From: Pseudobdellovibrionaceae bacterium
Lineage (GTDB): Bacteria; Bdellovibrionota; Bdellovibrionia; Bdellovibrionales; JAMPXM01
Assembly: GCA_913774795.1 (NCBI GenBank)
Contig: CAJYIL010000172.1
Coordinates: 1 to 20,804, forward strand
Direction: 5' to 3'
Length of the DNA: 20,804 bases
Positions 7,782 through 14,905 of the stretch are shown piece by piece. How positions within the stretch are numbered: the stretch's first letter is position 1; the number at the start of each line of letters is the position of its first letter. The position numbers and the translations under genes are program-made. The notes under the pieces are model-generated. The model was not told the origin of the DNA, did not search any database, and saw nothing but the letters and a program-made list of their open reading frames with translations.

Positions 7782-8810
7782 GTGGATAAGAAAACCATCA
7801 CCTTTTTAATGGTGAGCAATCGCAAGGGAACGACGCATAAGCTAGTCGTTTCAGCGGCTTGGCTTAAAGCCGGTGTTTCTCTTTTCATCGTTGGCGCCGT
7901 CATTTCAGCGGCCTGTGTTGTCGACTATGTCGGTTTGCTCTCGCAATCGATCGAGAACAAACGACTCCACGCAGAAAACGAACAGCTCAAACAACAGTTC
8001 CAGGTCGTCGAAGGCAAGTTGAACGCCCTCGAAAGCGGACTCGAGCGCGTCAAAGGCTTCATGACGAAGCTTCGCCTCATCACCGCGGTCGATACAGAAG
8101 ACAGAACATTGAAACTCGCGATCGGCCCTCTTCCTCGCACGGGTTCACACGGCGATGCCGAGATGTGGACGGGAACAGACGGAGGCCGCGAACCGGCTTC
8201 AGCTCGTGGCGCGATTTCGGCTCCGGGGTCGGGCGATGACGTGTTCTACCAAAAGCCACCGACCGACGAACTTGCAGGTGAACTTGCGGTTGAAGGTCAG
8301 CGAGACTACGCATCGCTCGCGATCCGCATGGACAAAGACATTCAAGAGACGACGGTTCGTGAAGCGGGCATTCTCGAATTGTGGGAATCGCTCTCTGAAC
8401 GCCAGTCGTTGTTGGCCGCGACTCCATCGATTAAGCCGGTTCAAGGTTGGTTCACGTCGAAGTTCGGTTACCGCGTATCGCCGTTCACGGGTCGTCCAAC
8501 GATGCACAACGGTCTCGATATCGCCGCAGCTCCGGGCACGCCGATCTACGCGACAGCTGACGGCGTCGTTTCGTTTGCGGGGTATGATCCAGGTTACGGC
8601 AAGCTCGTTTCGATCGATCACGGCTACGGCGTCGTCACTCGCTTTGGACACACATCGCAAATCTTCGTCGAAGTCGGCCAAAAGATTCACCGTCGCGACT
8701 TGATCGCGTCGGTCGGTAACACGGGTCGCTCGACAGGTCCTCACTGTCACTATGAAGTGCGCGTGAACAACGTTCCGGTCGATCCGCACAACTACGTTCT
8801 CGACGAGTAA
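7782..8810 (+). CDS. Membrane-anchored M23 (LytM) family metallopeptidase
   Basis: This is a zinc endopeptidase that would cleave peptidoglycan cross-bridges, or a LytM-domain amidase activator. From the GTG start it has 342 residues. A short cytoplasmic N-terminus leads to one membrane segment near 30-52 (AGVSLFIVGAVISAACVVDY), then a coiled coil (about 58-95, ENEQLKQQFQVVEGKLNALE) and a low-complexity linker. The M23 domain spans about 215-340. Catalytic ligands are in place: HNGLD (His242, Asp246) and GPHCHYE (His321, His323), so it should bind zinc, unlike EnvC/NlpD-type activators. GTG at 7782-7784 was chosen because GGGGAG (7771-7776) lies five bases upstream; a TTG 39 bases earlier lacks this. 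The coiled-coil plus M23 layout is common in division or shape-related peptidases. A strong terminator follows directly. Confidence 0.9.
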   Translation: MDKKTITFLMVSNRKGTTHKLVVSAAWLKAGVSLFIVGAVISAACVVDYVGLLSQSIENKRLHAENEQLKQQFQVVEGKLNALESGLERVKGFMTKLRLITAVDTEDRTLKLAIGPLPRTGSHGDAEMWTGTDGGREPASARGAISAPGSGDDVFYQKPPTDELAGELAVEGQRDYASLAIRMDKDIQETTVREAGILELWESLSERQSLLAATPSIKPVQGWFTSKFGYRVSPFTGRPTMHNGLDIAAAPGTPIYATADGVVSFAGYDPGYGKLVSIDHGYGVVTRFGHTSQIFVEVGQKIHRRDLIASVGNTGRSTGPHCHYEVRVNNVPVDPHNYVLDE

Positions 8811-8835
8811 TATCACGGTCAAAATCGAGTGCTTG

Positions 8836-8863
8836 AAAAACGGAGTCTTCGGACTCCGTTTTT
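8836..8863 (+). terminator. Intrinsic terminator with UUCG loop after the M23 gene
   Basis: A perfect 12-bp stem has arms AAAAACGGAGTC (8836-8847) and GACTCCGTTTTT (8852-8863) around a TTCG tetraloop. The A- and T-ends let it work in either direction. It lies 26 bases after the peptidase stop codon. Confidence 0.93.
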
Positions 8864-8880
8864 ATTTGTACTCACCTTGT

Positions 8881-8901
8881 AAGCCGCGCCCCGCGCGGCT
8901 T
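8881..8901 (+). terminator. Second GC-rich hairpin, possible back-up terminator
   Basis: AAGCCGCGC (8881-8889) pairs with GCGCGGCTT (8893-8901) around CCC, giving a 9-bp stem followed by TTGCTGTTTT. It lies 18 bases after the UUCG terminator. The T-tract is broken, so it may be a weak second terminator or another RNA structure. Confidence 0.5.
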
Positions 8902-9010
8902 TGCTGTTTTGTGAATCGTGCGCGATCGAGGTCCAGTTTCGGCTGCCTCAGTTTAAGTCACCCGCTGTGCGAGCCGATCTGTCTTCACTAACCCACGGAA
9001 GGGACTAGCG

Positions 9011-9763
9011 ATGACAAAAACAAAACTCGCAATTCGTATTCTCGCCTCACTCATTCTCGCAACGTCAGCGGCCGCCTGCGCGCCGATGCAAGCGAACCCC
9101 GGTGAAGAGATCGGCACTGAAGCCGAAAACATGGATCCGGTGACGCCAGCTCCGGCCGACTTGGCTGAGCCGTTCGACGAGCGTTCGATGAGCGTTTCTC
9201 AAGAAGCGCAGGTTCTTGATGCGTATTCGCATCTCGATCCGGACCGCGTTGTTCCGACAGATCTCTTGAAGAAAGCCGTCACGTATTTTGCGGCGAATAA
9301 ATCTCGCTTCGCGAACCAAACTTACATGGCCGTTTGCGATTTCACGAAGCACTCGAAGCTGAAGCGCTTCTACATCATCAATTTGAAGACGGGCGCCGTC
9401 ACAACGTACGCCGTCGCTCATGGAAAAGGGTCGGACTCGAACAACGACGGCATCGCGACGACGTTCTCGAACGTCAGCGGCTCGGGCGCTTCATCGCTCG
9501 GATACTACCGCACCGATACGACGTACTCCGGTAAGCACGGTCTCTCGCTTCGCATCGACGGCTTGTCGACGACGAACTCGAAAGCGCGTAGCCGCGCTGT
9601 CGTCATCCACGGCGCATCGTACAGCGAGCCATCGTACATCAAGTCGAACGGCCGCGCGGGTCGCTCGCTCGGTTGCTTCGCGGTTGCTGATAGCTTGAAA
9701 ACGGAAGTCGTCACTCGACTCAAGGGCGGAGCACTTCTCTTCGCCGGTCAGAGCGGCAAGTAA
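9011..9763 (+). CDS. L,D-transpeptidase-like catalytic domain lipoprotein (YkuD_2 type)
   Basis: The protein has 250 residues. A signal peptide ends in a lipobox-like TSAAAC (Cys23), so it is probably a lipoprotein in the envelope. A disordered Pro/Glu-rich linker runs to about residue 60. The C-terminal domain carries the Cys-transpeptidase signature: IHGASY (His200) and GRSLGCFAV (Cys222). It matches the 'murein L,D-transpeptidase catalytic domain' family, whose usual form is GRS-W-GCPA. Such enzymes form or exchange cross-links at diaminopimelate in peptidoglycan, and relatives in predatory bacteria remodel walls; that role here is inferred. The start has AAGGGA eight bases upstream. It ends only 14 bases from the convergent Sel1 gene, with no terminator visible between them. 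Confidence 0.85.
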   Translation: MTKTKLAIRILASLILATSAAACAPMQANPGEEIGTEAENMDPVTPAPADLAEPFDERSMSVSQEAQVLDAYSHLDPDRVVPTDLLKKAVTYFAANKSRFANQTYMAVCDFTKHSKLKRFYIINLKTGAVTTYAVAHGKGSDSNNDGIATTFSNVSGSGASSLGYYRTDTTYSGKHGLSLRIDGLSTTNSKARSRAVVIHGASYSEPSYIKSNGRAGRSLGCFAVADSLKTEVVTRLKGGALLFAGQSGK

Positions 9764-9777
9764 GTTCGCGACGAGTC

Positions 9778-10095
9778 TTACTCGACCGATCCTAGCTTGC
9801 GCAGATGGTTGCGCGCTTCGCGGTTCCCATTGTGGGCCGCTTCTTCATACCAACTCAATGCATAGGCCTCGTTCTTCGCGAGGCCACCCTTTCCCTTCTC
9901 GTACATCTCTGCGAGTTTGAATTGGGCTTTAGCATTGCCGTCGGTCGCCTTCTTTTCTAAAAGCAAAACCTCTTTCGAAATCTTGCGCACGGGGTTCTCG
10001 GCGATGAATTTTTCGTCTGTGTTCTCAGCACGAAGGTTCGGCGCAAAACAAAGTGTTAGCGCAGCTCCGACCGCGAACAGCAGGCGTTTTTTCAT
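9778..10095 (-). CDS. Small exported Sel1-repeat protein
   Basis: This 105-residue protein has a clear signal peptide (MKKRLLFAVGAALTLCFAP, cleavage probably after RAE or nearby). A single Sel1-like (TPR-related) repeat lies at about 52-90: GNAKAQFKLAEMYEKGKGG followed by AYALSWYEEAA and GNREARNHLRKLG. Sel1 repeats mediate protein-protein contacts. One repeat is little, so it may be a fragment of a larger family or may work as an oligomer. It is expected in the periplasm. The start is secure, with GGGAGGT about seven bases before the ATG. The partner is unknown. Confidence 0.85.
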   Translation of the reverse strand: MKKRLLFAVGAALTLCFAPNLRAENTDEKFIAENPVRKISKEVLLLEKKATDGNAKAQFKLAEMYEKGKGGLAKNEAYALSWYEEAAHNGNREARNHLRKLGSVE

Positions 10096-10330
10096 CAGTG
10101 ACCTCCCGAGATAAAGACCTATCGGGATGGAGCCGGTGAACTTGACGGAAGTCGCGATTCATTCACGATGAATCTCGGTTTGGCGCCGAGGTTCGCGCAA
10201 GCTGTTGAGAAATCACTCAGTTTCGTGAGCTTTTTAGATCAATCGAACCGAAAGTGTTTACCTTTTAAGTTTCGGAATGAGACGCCAAAACCAGCGCGGC
10301 GGAAGCCCGAATTTGCCAAGCGAATGGCAT
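10096..10330. other. Intergenic region with tandem stem-loops
   Basis: This gap lies upstream of the Sel1 gene and beyond the rpsI terminator. Two adjoining hairpins are visible. GATTCAT (10156-10162) pairs with ATGAATC (10168-10174), and CTCGG (10174-10178) pairs with CCGAG (10186-10190). They would lie in a long Sel1 leader if transcription starts upstream, or they may be an operator. I found no convincing promoter hexamers and no gene with a ribosome binding site. Confidence 0.35.
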
Positions 10331-10362
10331 AAAAAAAGCCCGGGTCGAAACCCAGGCTTTTT
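10331..10362 (-). terminator. Intrinsic terminator of the rplM-rpsI transcript
   Basis: Read on the minus strand, AAAAAGCCTGGGT pairs with ACCCGGGCTTTTT around a TTCG loop, with one U-G wobble, and a T-run follows. It lies 38 bases after the rpsI stop and ends the ribosomal protein operon. Confidence 0.93.
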
Positions 10363-10400
10363 GTTCGCAGGCCACCGAAGCAGCCGTTGAGGTGAAACGA

Positions 10401-10805
10401 TTAACGCTTCGAGTATTGGTAGCGACGACGAGCACCGGCTTTACCGTACTTCTTACGTTCAACCATACGAGGGTCACGTGTGAGGAAGCCGGCTTTCTTA
10501 AGTGCCGAACGGTGTGTTTCGTCGAAAGCAACGAGAGCGCGCGAGACACCGTGGCGGATCGCACCGGCTTGTCCCGACTCACCACCACCTGCAACAGTGA
10601 CGAAGATGTCGAACTTGTTGTTTTGTTCGATGATACCGAAAGGCTGAACGACAACCATGCGCGAAGTTGGGCGCGAGAGGTATGTGTCGAGCGGCTTGCC
10701 GTTCACAGTGATCTTGCCCGAACCAGGGCGAAGGAAAACGCGAGCTGCCGATGTCTTACGGCGTCCCGTTGCGTAGAAGAATTTTTGAGCTTGTGCTGCT
10801 GCCAT
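10401..10805 (-). CDS. rpsI: 30S ribosomal protein S9 (uS9)
   Basis: The protein has 134 residues, the usual bacterial size. It carries the S9 signature GGGESGQAGAIRHGVSRAL at about residues 74-92 and the conserved C-terminus YGKAGARRRYQYSKR, whose tail reaches the ribosomal P-site tRNA. It starts with AGGGGA eight bases upstream and follows rplM by 15 bases. This is the near-universal rplM-rpsI pairing and indicates one transcript. It is followed by a strong terminator. Confidence 0.99.
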   Translation of the reverse strand: MAAAQAQKFFYATGRRKTSAARVFLRPGSGKITVNGKPLDTYLSRPTSRMVVVQPFGIIEQNNKFDIFVTVAGGGESGQAGAIRHGVSRALVAFDETHRSALKKAGFLTRDPRMVERKKYGKAGARRRYQYSKR

Positions 10806-10820
10806 CGATCAATCCCCTGA

Positions 10821-11285
10821 TTACGACAAGTACTTAAGGTTGAGAGCTTGCGGCTTCTGTGAAGCGTGCGGGTGATTAGGACCGCTGTAAGCTTTGAGTT
10901 TCAAGATGAGTTGCTTTGCGAGTTTGTTCTTAGGGAGCATGCCTTGGACAGCTTGCTCGAGAACAAACGCAGCATCGTGCTCTTGTTGTTCGTTCAAGTT
11001 ACGTGACTTGAGCGAGCCGAAGAAGCGCGAGTGACGGTAGTACATCTTCTCGACTTGTTTGTTACCTGTTGTAACAACTTTGTCGGCGTTGATGACGACG
11101 ACGAAGTCGCCAGTGTCTTGATTCGGTGTGAATGTCGGCTTGTGTTTGCCGCGGATGATTTGCGCAACCTCAGATGCCAAACGGCCGAGGTTTTTTCCCG
11201 AAGCATCAACGATCCACCATTGACCTTCAGTTTCGCCTTTTTTAGCGATCCAAGTTTTGTGCGTAGCACGAGCTGCTGTGCTCAT
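10821..11285 (-). CDS. rplM: 50S ribosomal protein L13 (uL13)
   Basis: The protein has 154 residues, slightly longer than E. coli L13 (142), with about ten extra N-terminal residues. Landmarks are WWIVDASGKNLGRLAS near the start, GKHKPTFTPNQDTGD in the middle, and LKAYSGPNHPHASQKP near the C-terminus, which is the L13 signature. GGAG lies seven bases before the ATG. It follows truA by 35 bases and precedes rpsI by 15 bases, so it is probably the middle gene of truA-rplM-rpsI. It may also have its own promoter in the gap. Confidence 0.99.
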   Translation of the reverse strand: MSTAARATHKTWIAKKGETEGQWWIVDASGKNLGRLASEVAQIIRGKHKPTFTPNQDTGDFVVVINADKVVTTGNKQVEKMYYRHSRFFGSLKSRNLNEQQEHDAAFVLEQAVQGMLPKNKLAKQLILKLKAYSGPNHPHASQKPQALNLKYLS

Positions 11286-11320
11286 AAAATCTCCAAGAAA
11301 TTGAAAGAGAGTGATCGGTT

Positions 11321-12184
11321 TTAGAGCTTACGGCACCCGTTGTCAACGGATTCGGGGTAGTTCACTCGTTCTAAGAAAAGCCCGTGGGCCGGCGCCGAAG
11401 TCCCGGCGCGCCGACGGTCGCAGGAGTCTAGGATCGCCCGCATCGTCTCGGGCGGCTTCTCGTCCATGTTCAGATCCATCATGGTGCCGACGGCGGTCCG
11501 GACCATCTGCTTCAAAAAGCCGTCACCTCGAACGTGGAACTCCAGGACATCTTCATCGACCTGGCTCCAATGGGCTTCAAAGATCTCCCGAACCGTCGTT
11601 TTCACAACAGTTCCGGAGGTTTGGAGCGATTTGAAGTCTTGTTTGCCGATCAAGTGCCGAGCCGAGGCATTTAAATGATTGAGATCGAGGGGAAAGCGGC
11701 ACCAGCTCATGTACCCGCGACCGATGGCTGCCGGGATGCGGCGATTCAGAACGCGGTACTTATAAATTTTGTCCGTCACGAGCGCGATCGCGTGGAAGTC
11801 CTCAACGCACACGAACATTTCTCGAAGGACGATCGATTTCGGGAGCATGCCCTGAAGAGCATAGCGAATGTCCCAGCCCTCCGGGTTTCGGGGGAAATCA
11901 AAATGTGCGACCTGACCGCGGGCATGAACGCCGGCGTCGGTTCGAGAGGCACCTAGCACGCGAATAAATTCTCCGCCCACTTTTGAAATTGCGTCTTCAA
12001 GTGCGCCTTGGACGGAGTTGGTTTTGTTCGTGTTCTGGCGCTGCCATCCGCAGAAGTCGGCGCCGTCGTACTCGACGTGCATGCGAAGACGCGTGTAGCC
12101 CGGTTGCACACGCCGGAAGGGCGCTCGCGTGTCGTCAGGGGCTTCGTCGAATCGGTAGTTGGGTTCTGGCGGCTCAATGGACAT
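11321..12184 (-). CDS. truA: tRNA pseudouridine(38-40) synthase TruA
   Basis: TruA makes pseudouridine at positions 38-40 of the tRNA anticodon arm. The protein has 287 residues. The catalytic motif GASRTDAGVHARGQVAHF is intact, with Asp83 the nucleophile (Asp60 in E. coli). EYDGADFCGWQRQ precedes it, and GDGFLKQMVR (about residues 217-226) forms the C-terminal part of the active site. It has an N-terminal extension of roughly 23 acidic or polar residues relative to E. coli. The internal Met35 would remove part of the first strand, so the upstream ATG is kept although no ribosome binding site is seen. The start codon sits inside a 9-bp palindrome. The gap from the barrel gene stop is 18 bases, so translation may be coupled to the upstream gene. 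Confidence 0.97.
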   Translation of the reverse strand: MSIEPPEPNYRFDEAPDDTRAPFRRVQPGYTRLRMHVEYDGADFCGWQRQNTNKTNSVQGALEDAISKVGGEFIRVLGASRTDAGVHARGQVAHFDFPRNPEGWDIRYALQGMLPKSIVLREMFVCVEDFHAIALVTDKIYKYRVLNRRIPAAIGRGYMSWCRFPLDLNHLNASARHLIGKQDFKSLQTSGTVVKTTVREIFEAHWSQVDEDVLEFHVRGDGFLKQMVRTAVGTMMDLNMDEKPPETMRAILDSCDRRRAGTSAPAHGLFLERVNYPESVDNGCRKL

Positions 12185-12190
12185 TGAGCC
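12171..12190. repeat. 9-bp palindrome spanning the truA start codon
   Basis: GGCTCAATG (12171-12179) and CATTGAGCC (12182-12190) are perfect inverted copies separated by GA. The start codon of truA (12182-12184) is the first three bases of the right arm. In the mRNA it would fold into a hairpin of seven or more base pairs that covers the start codon. It may limit truA translation, or be a protein-binding site, or be chance. Confidence 0.5.
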
Positions 12191-12202
12191 GCTGGGTGTA
12201 AC

Positions 12203-13318
12203 TTAGAACTGCATCGTGAAGCCAGCGTTAAAGACACTGGACGTGAAGTCGTAGCTTTTATTCAACCCGATGATCTGTCGCGCTTCGAGCGAAAGATAGA
12301 CGTGGTTGATGCCGTACTCGGTATCGAGATTGCGAATCGCTTGAGGGTCGATCCAATCCATCAAGATGTTGAGTCCGCCGGCGGCGACCGTCGTGAGCGC
12401 TCCCCCAAAGCGAGGCGATGAGTTGTCGTCGCGGAATTCGGCGAACGTGAAAAAGCCTGCGCCGCCTTCGATGTAAGGAACAAGCGTTTGTCCGTCTTTA
12501 TACTGAAAGCGGTAAATTGCGGTCGCCGTGTTTGGGAGCATCAAGAACGTATATTGCTCGAGCGGAATATCGTTCGCGCGGCGATTCGGATCGTCGATCT
12601 CGAAGCGACCTTTTCCGCTCGCAACGAAAACACCGGAGCCAATCTTAACGCCAAGTTGACCGAGTTTCTTCGTGATCGGCAGTTCGTAATCGAAGAAGAG
12701 GACCGGGAGTTGATCTTTCGTGTAGACCGACTCGAACGTCGTGGGCGGTTTTGTCTTGTCGTTCTTAATCATCGGAGGCGCAAAGAAGCCGACACGGAAA
12801 GACGCTGAGCCCGTTTGCTCGGTCTGCTCAGTCGCGTATTTGAATTCTCCGTTGGCACGCATCTCGAGCGGGCGCTCTTGGCCGGGGCGTCCGATGTATT
12901 CAGTTGGCGATCCCTTCGTCGAATAAACGTATTCGTCATTCTCGAGGGTTTTGCGCGGAAGTTCCGCGCCCGGACGTTCGCGAGGAACCGGCGCCTCGTG
13001 TTTCGTGTCGTAGTGATATTCGCCGGTGTCTTCGTTGATCGAAGCCGGGCGTTCGATCGCGCGATTCGGCTCGATCGGCGGCGAGGCATCGCGAGGCGCT
13101 TGAGCCGTTCGTGGAGCGGTTTGCGAGTTGTCCTCGGGGAGAATGCCTTCTTCGCGCGCGCCCGGGTAAGGATACTCCGCTTCGGGCGGAGCGTCGGTCG
13201 TCGGGCCAAGCTCGGAGTCGAGAAGTTCTTTGTTGATGTCGTCTTCGAGTGTGCTTTGCGCGCGCGCCGGTTGCGCGCAGATCAAGAGTGCGGCGAGAGC
13301 GATGATGAATTTAGACAC
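12203..13318 (-). CDS. Predicted outer-membrane beta-barrel protein with repeated N-terminal linker
   Basis: The protein has 371 residues. A signal peptide (SKFIIALAALLICAQPARA) is followed by about 145 disordered, Pro/Glu-rich residues holding three related units, ERP-x(8-12)-[GD]-E-[YF]-x-Y-x(0-1)-T-[KE], at about 89-106, 114-135 and 148-164. The last 200 residues alternate polar and hydrophobic strands and end in GFTMQF. A C-terminal Phe is the usual Bam recognition signal of outer-membrane barrels. I do not recognise a named family, and cargo or function is unknown. Start: GTG at 13316-13318 lies five bases after GGAG, while GTG at 13322-13324 overlaps that GGAG, so the former is chosen. 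It overlaps the end of the CFI-box gene by eight bases, so the two are translationally coupled. Confidence 0.78.
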   Translation of the reverse strand: MSKFIIALAALLICAQPARAQSTLEDDINKELLDSELGPTTDAPPEAEYPYPGAREEGILPEDNSQTAPRTAQAPRDASPPIEPNRAIERPASINEDTGEYHYDTKHEAPVPRERPGAELPRKTLENDEYVYSTKGSPTEYIGRPGQERPLEMRANGEFKYATEQTEQTGSASFRVGFFAPPMIKNDKTKPPTTFESVYTKDQLPVLFFDYELPITKKLGQLGVKIGSGVFVASGKGRFEIDDPNRRANDIPLEQYTFLMLPNTATAIYRFQYKDGQTLVPYIEGGAGFFTFAEFRDDNSSPRFGGALTTVAAGGLNILMDWIDPQAIRNLDTEYGINHVYLSLEARQIIGLNKSYDFTSSVFNAGFTMQF

Positions 13319-14855
13319 GAGCACTCCGTCTTCGATTGATCATCCATGCAAGAAGCGCGAACGGTGCGAAAAGCGTAAAGGTCAAAAACGAAATGCCGGC
13401 GAAGAGTCCGTAGCTCAGCGACACTTTCGCGAACTGAAGCGGCAGCCACAAGAAGCCGCGCGCGATCGCACGGTAGGTGTCGGATTGTTTAATGAACGCG
13501 GCATACGCGGGCCCGTGTTCGTAATACCAGCGAACAAATTTAAGACCGAGCTTCGTCGGGATCAGATACGTGTCGCGGAAGTGTCTGAAGGTGTCGACTT
13601 CGTTTGCCATCGGCGAGCCGTATGAGGCTGTCGCGACGAAGCAATTCGTTTTGTTTGCGAGAACACCGGTGACGGGAACAGGACGGATGGTGTGACACTC
13701 GTATCGAGAGTTTGTTCCGTCGCGAGAAGCCGGGTTGTTATTGCAGTCTTGATCGTTCCCGGCCGGCGTGTAGAGGTAGACGTTTCTGGCTTCGTCGACG
13801 ACCGCGACTTTCATGTCGTAGATTTTTTTGTTAGCGAGGTCGGTGGTGTTCTCGATGTTGACGGTCGATTGGTTGCCACTGTTGTCGGTTGCAGTTCCGC
13901 CCTGAATTGCGATGGGCGTGAGATCGAGGTTTTTGTCATCGCAGCTTCCGGTGTCGGAGATTTGCAAATCGGTGTGTGGTGATCCCGGCGTGATGTTCGT
14001 CCAAGCCGGCGTGTTTTCGTTTGCGCGCTTTTCGAAAAGAACGCGAACCCACTGAAAGCGAATATTCTGCGAATTCGGGAAACCAGAACCTGGCGTGCAG
14101 CTGAGTGTGCTGAGCGTTCCTTTTTGATCGCCGCTGGTGACTTCGAAGTAGGTGATTCCGTTTCCGCCGGTCTGTGCGAGATAAAGAGGCGAGCCCGAAG
14201 CCGGACCCGGAACAAGTTTGATTTTGATCGTCGTTTGATCATCGCCCGATGCGAACGTATTCGTGTCGTTGACCGACTTCATTCCGATCGTGACGGTGAG
14301 GATCGCGTTGTCCACGCCACTGACGATGCAGTTCGAGATCGTGCCTGGAGACGTGACAGGCATTTGGTTACAGATGTCGGCCCATCTCACGGAAATCGTG
14401 CCTTGGCTGCCTTTGGAGACAGCCGACTGCGAACTTGTGTAGCCGAGTCGAACCGGAGTGCCGCCGCCGGTGGGCGTGACGACCATCGCGGGATAGCCGG
14501 ATGCTTGAGAGTCAGATGTGATTGAAATCAGCATCACGAGATTCGGATTGATGCGTCGATCATTACAAGGAACGAGAGACGAATCGCCTGATCCGCCCGC
14601 GACGCAACTGGTGCACGTCGTTTCGGTCGAGTTGTTATCGCGAGCACATGTTCCGGCTGTTCCGCCGAAGATCGTCACGTCGGTCGTGTTTAAACCGCGA
14701 ATGTTTGAGACCCGCGACTCATCGACGCTGTTGATTTTGATCGCGGCGTGCGCGGAGAGCGCGACCATCACGGTCAATATAAATGAAAAAAGTTGAGCGA
14801 TCAGATGACGTCGGCGAAGGCCCGAAATCGGTGCGGAATCAATGGATTGGCTCAT
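13311..14855 (-). CDS. Exported protein with a C-terminal CFI-box domain
   Basis: The protein has 514 residues. An N-terminal signal or anchor (LIAQLFSFILTVMVALSAHA, about 18-37) is followed by roughly 365 residues of beta-rich, Gly/Ser/Thr/Asn-rich, Cys-containing extracellular-type sequence. The C-terminal module starts at Cys405 with CFVATASYGSPMANEVDTF, then FRDTYL, FVRWYYEHGPAYAAFI, a hydrophobic stretch (about 477-505) and a terminal RRRSARV. This matches the CFI-box C-terminal domain, usually written CFIATAAYGS, known from many delta-proteobacterial surface proteins as a probable sorting or anchoring tail. What processes it is not established. It heads a run with the barrel gene, truA, rplM and rpsI. 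A promoter with consensus-like boxes sits directly before its ATG, which lacks a properly spaced ribosome binding site. Confidence 0.8.
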   Translation of the reverse strand: MSQSIDSAPISGLRRRHLIAQLFSFILTVMVALSAHAAIKINSVDESRVSNIRGLNTTDVTIFGGTAGTCARDNNSTETTCTSCVAGGSGDSSLVPCNDRRINPNLVMLISITSDSQASGYPAMVVTPTGGGTPVRLGYTSSQSAVSKGSQGTISVRWADICNQMPVTSPGTISNCIVSGVDNAILTVTIGMKSVNDTNTFASGDDQTTIKIKLVPGPASGSPLYLAQTGGNGITYFEVTSGDQKGTLSTLSCTPGSGFPNSQNIRFQWVRVLFEKRANENTPAWTNITPGSPHTDLQISDTGSCDDKNLDLTPIAIQGGTATDNSGNQSTVNIENTTDLANKKIYDMKVAVVDEARNVYLYTPAGNDQDCNNNPASRDGTNSRYECHTIRPVPVTGVLANKTNCFVATASYGSPMANEVDTFRHFRDTYLIPTKLGLKFVRWYYEHGPAYAAFIKQSDTYRAIARGFLWLPLQFAKVSLSYGLFAGISFLTFTLFAPFALLAWMINRRRSARV

Positions 14856-14861
14856 CCCTTG

Positions 14862-14889
14862 ATTCTACACGCGAAGCCTTCTCTGACAA
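14862..14889 (-). promoter_or_regulatory. Promoter of the CFI-box gene, possibly leaderless
   Basis: On the minus strand TTGTCA (14884-14889) and TAGAAT (14862-14867) are 16 bases apart, each matching five of six sigma-70 consensus bases. The TAGAAT box ends six bases before the ATG at 14855, so transcription should start at or next to the start codon. The only purine run (AAGGG) touches the ATG and cannot act as a normal ribosome binding site. Confidence 0.55.
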
Positions 14890-14905
14890 TACTTAGGATC
14901 GGGCC

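Noticed and set aside
8199..8822. Minus-strand frame of 207 codons across the M23 gene
   Set aside because: It is antisense to clear peptidase motifs, Arg/Val-rich, and starts inside the downstream non-coding region without a ribosome binding site.
12953..12969. Palindrome GCGCGGAA-G-TTCCGCGC
   Set aside because: It lies in the coding sequence of the barrel protein linker, where Arg/Ala/Pro codons make such GC palindromes common; no evidence of a separate function.
12815..13339. Plus-strand frame of 174 codons opposite the barrel gene
   Set aside because: Its Arg/Val/Phe-rich composition and lack of a ribosome binding site mark it as a shadow; the minus strand has a signal peptide and a C-terminal Phe.
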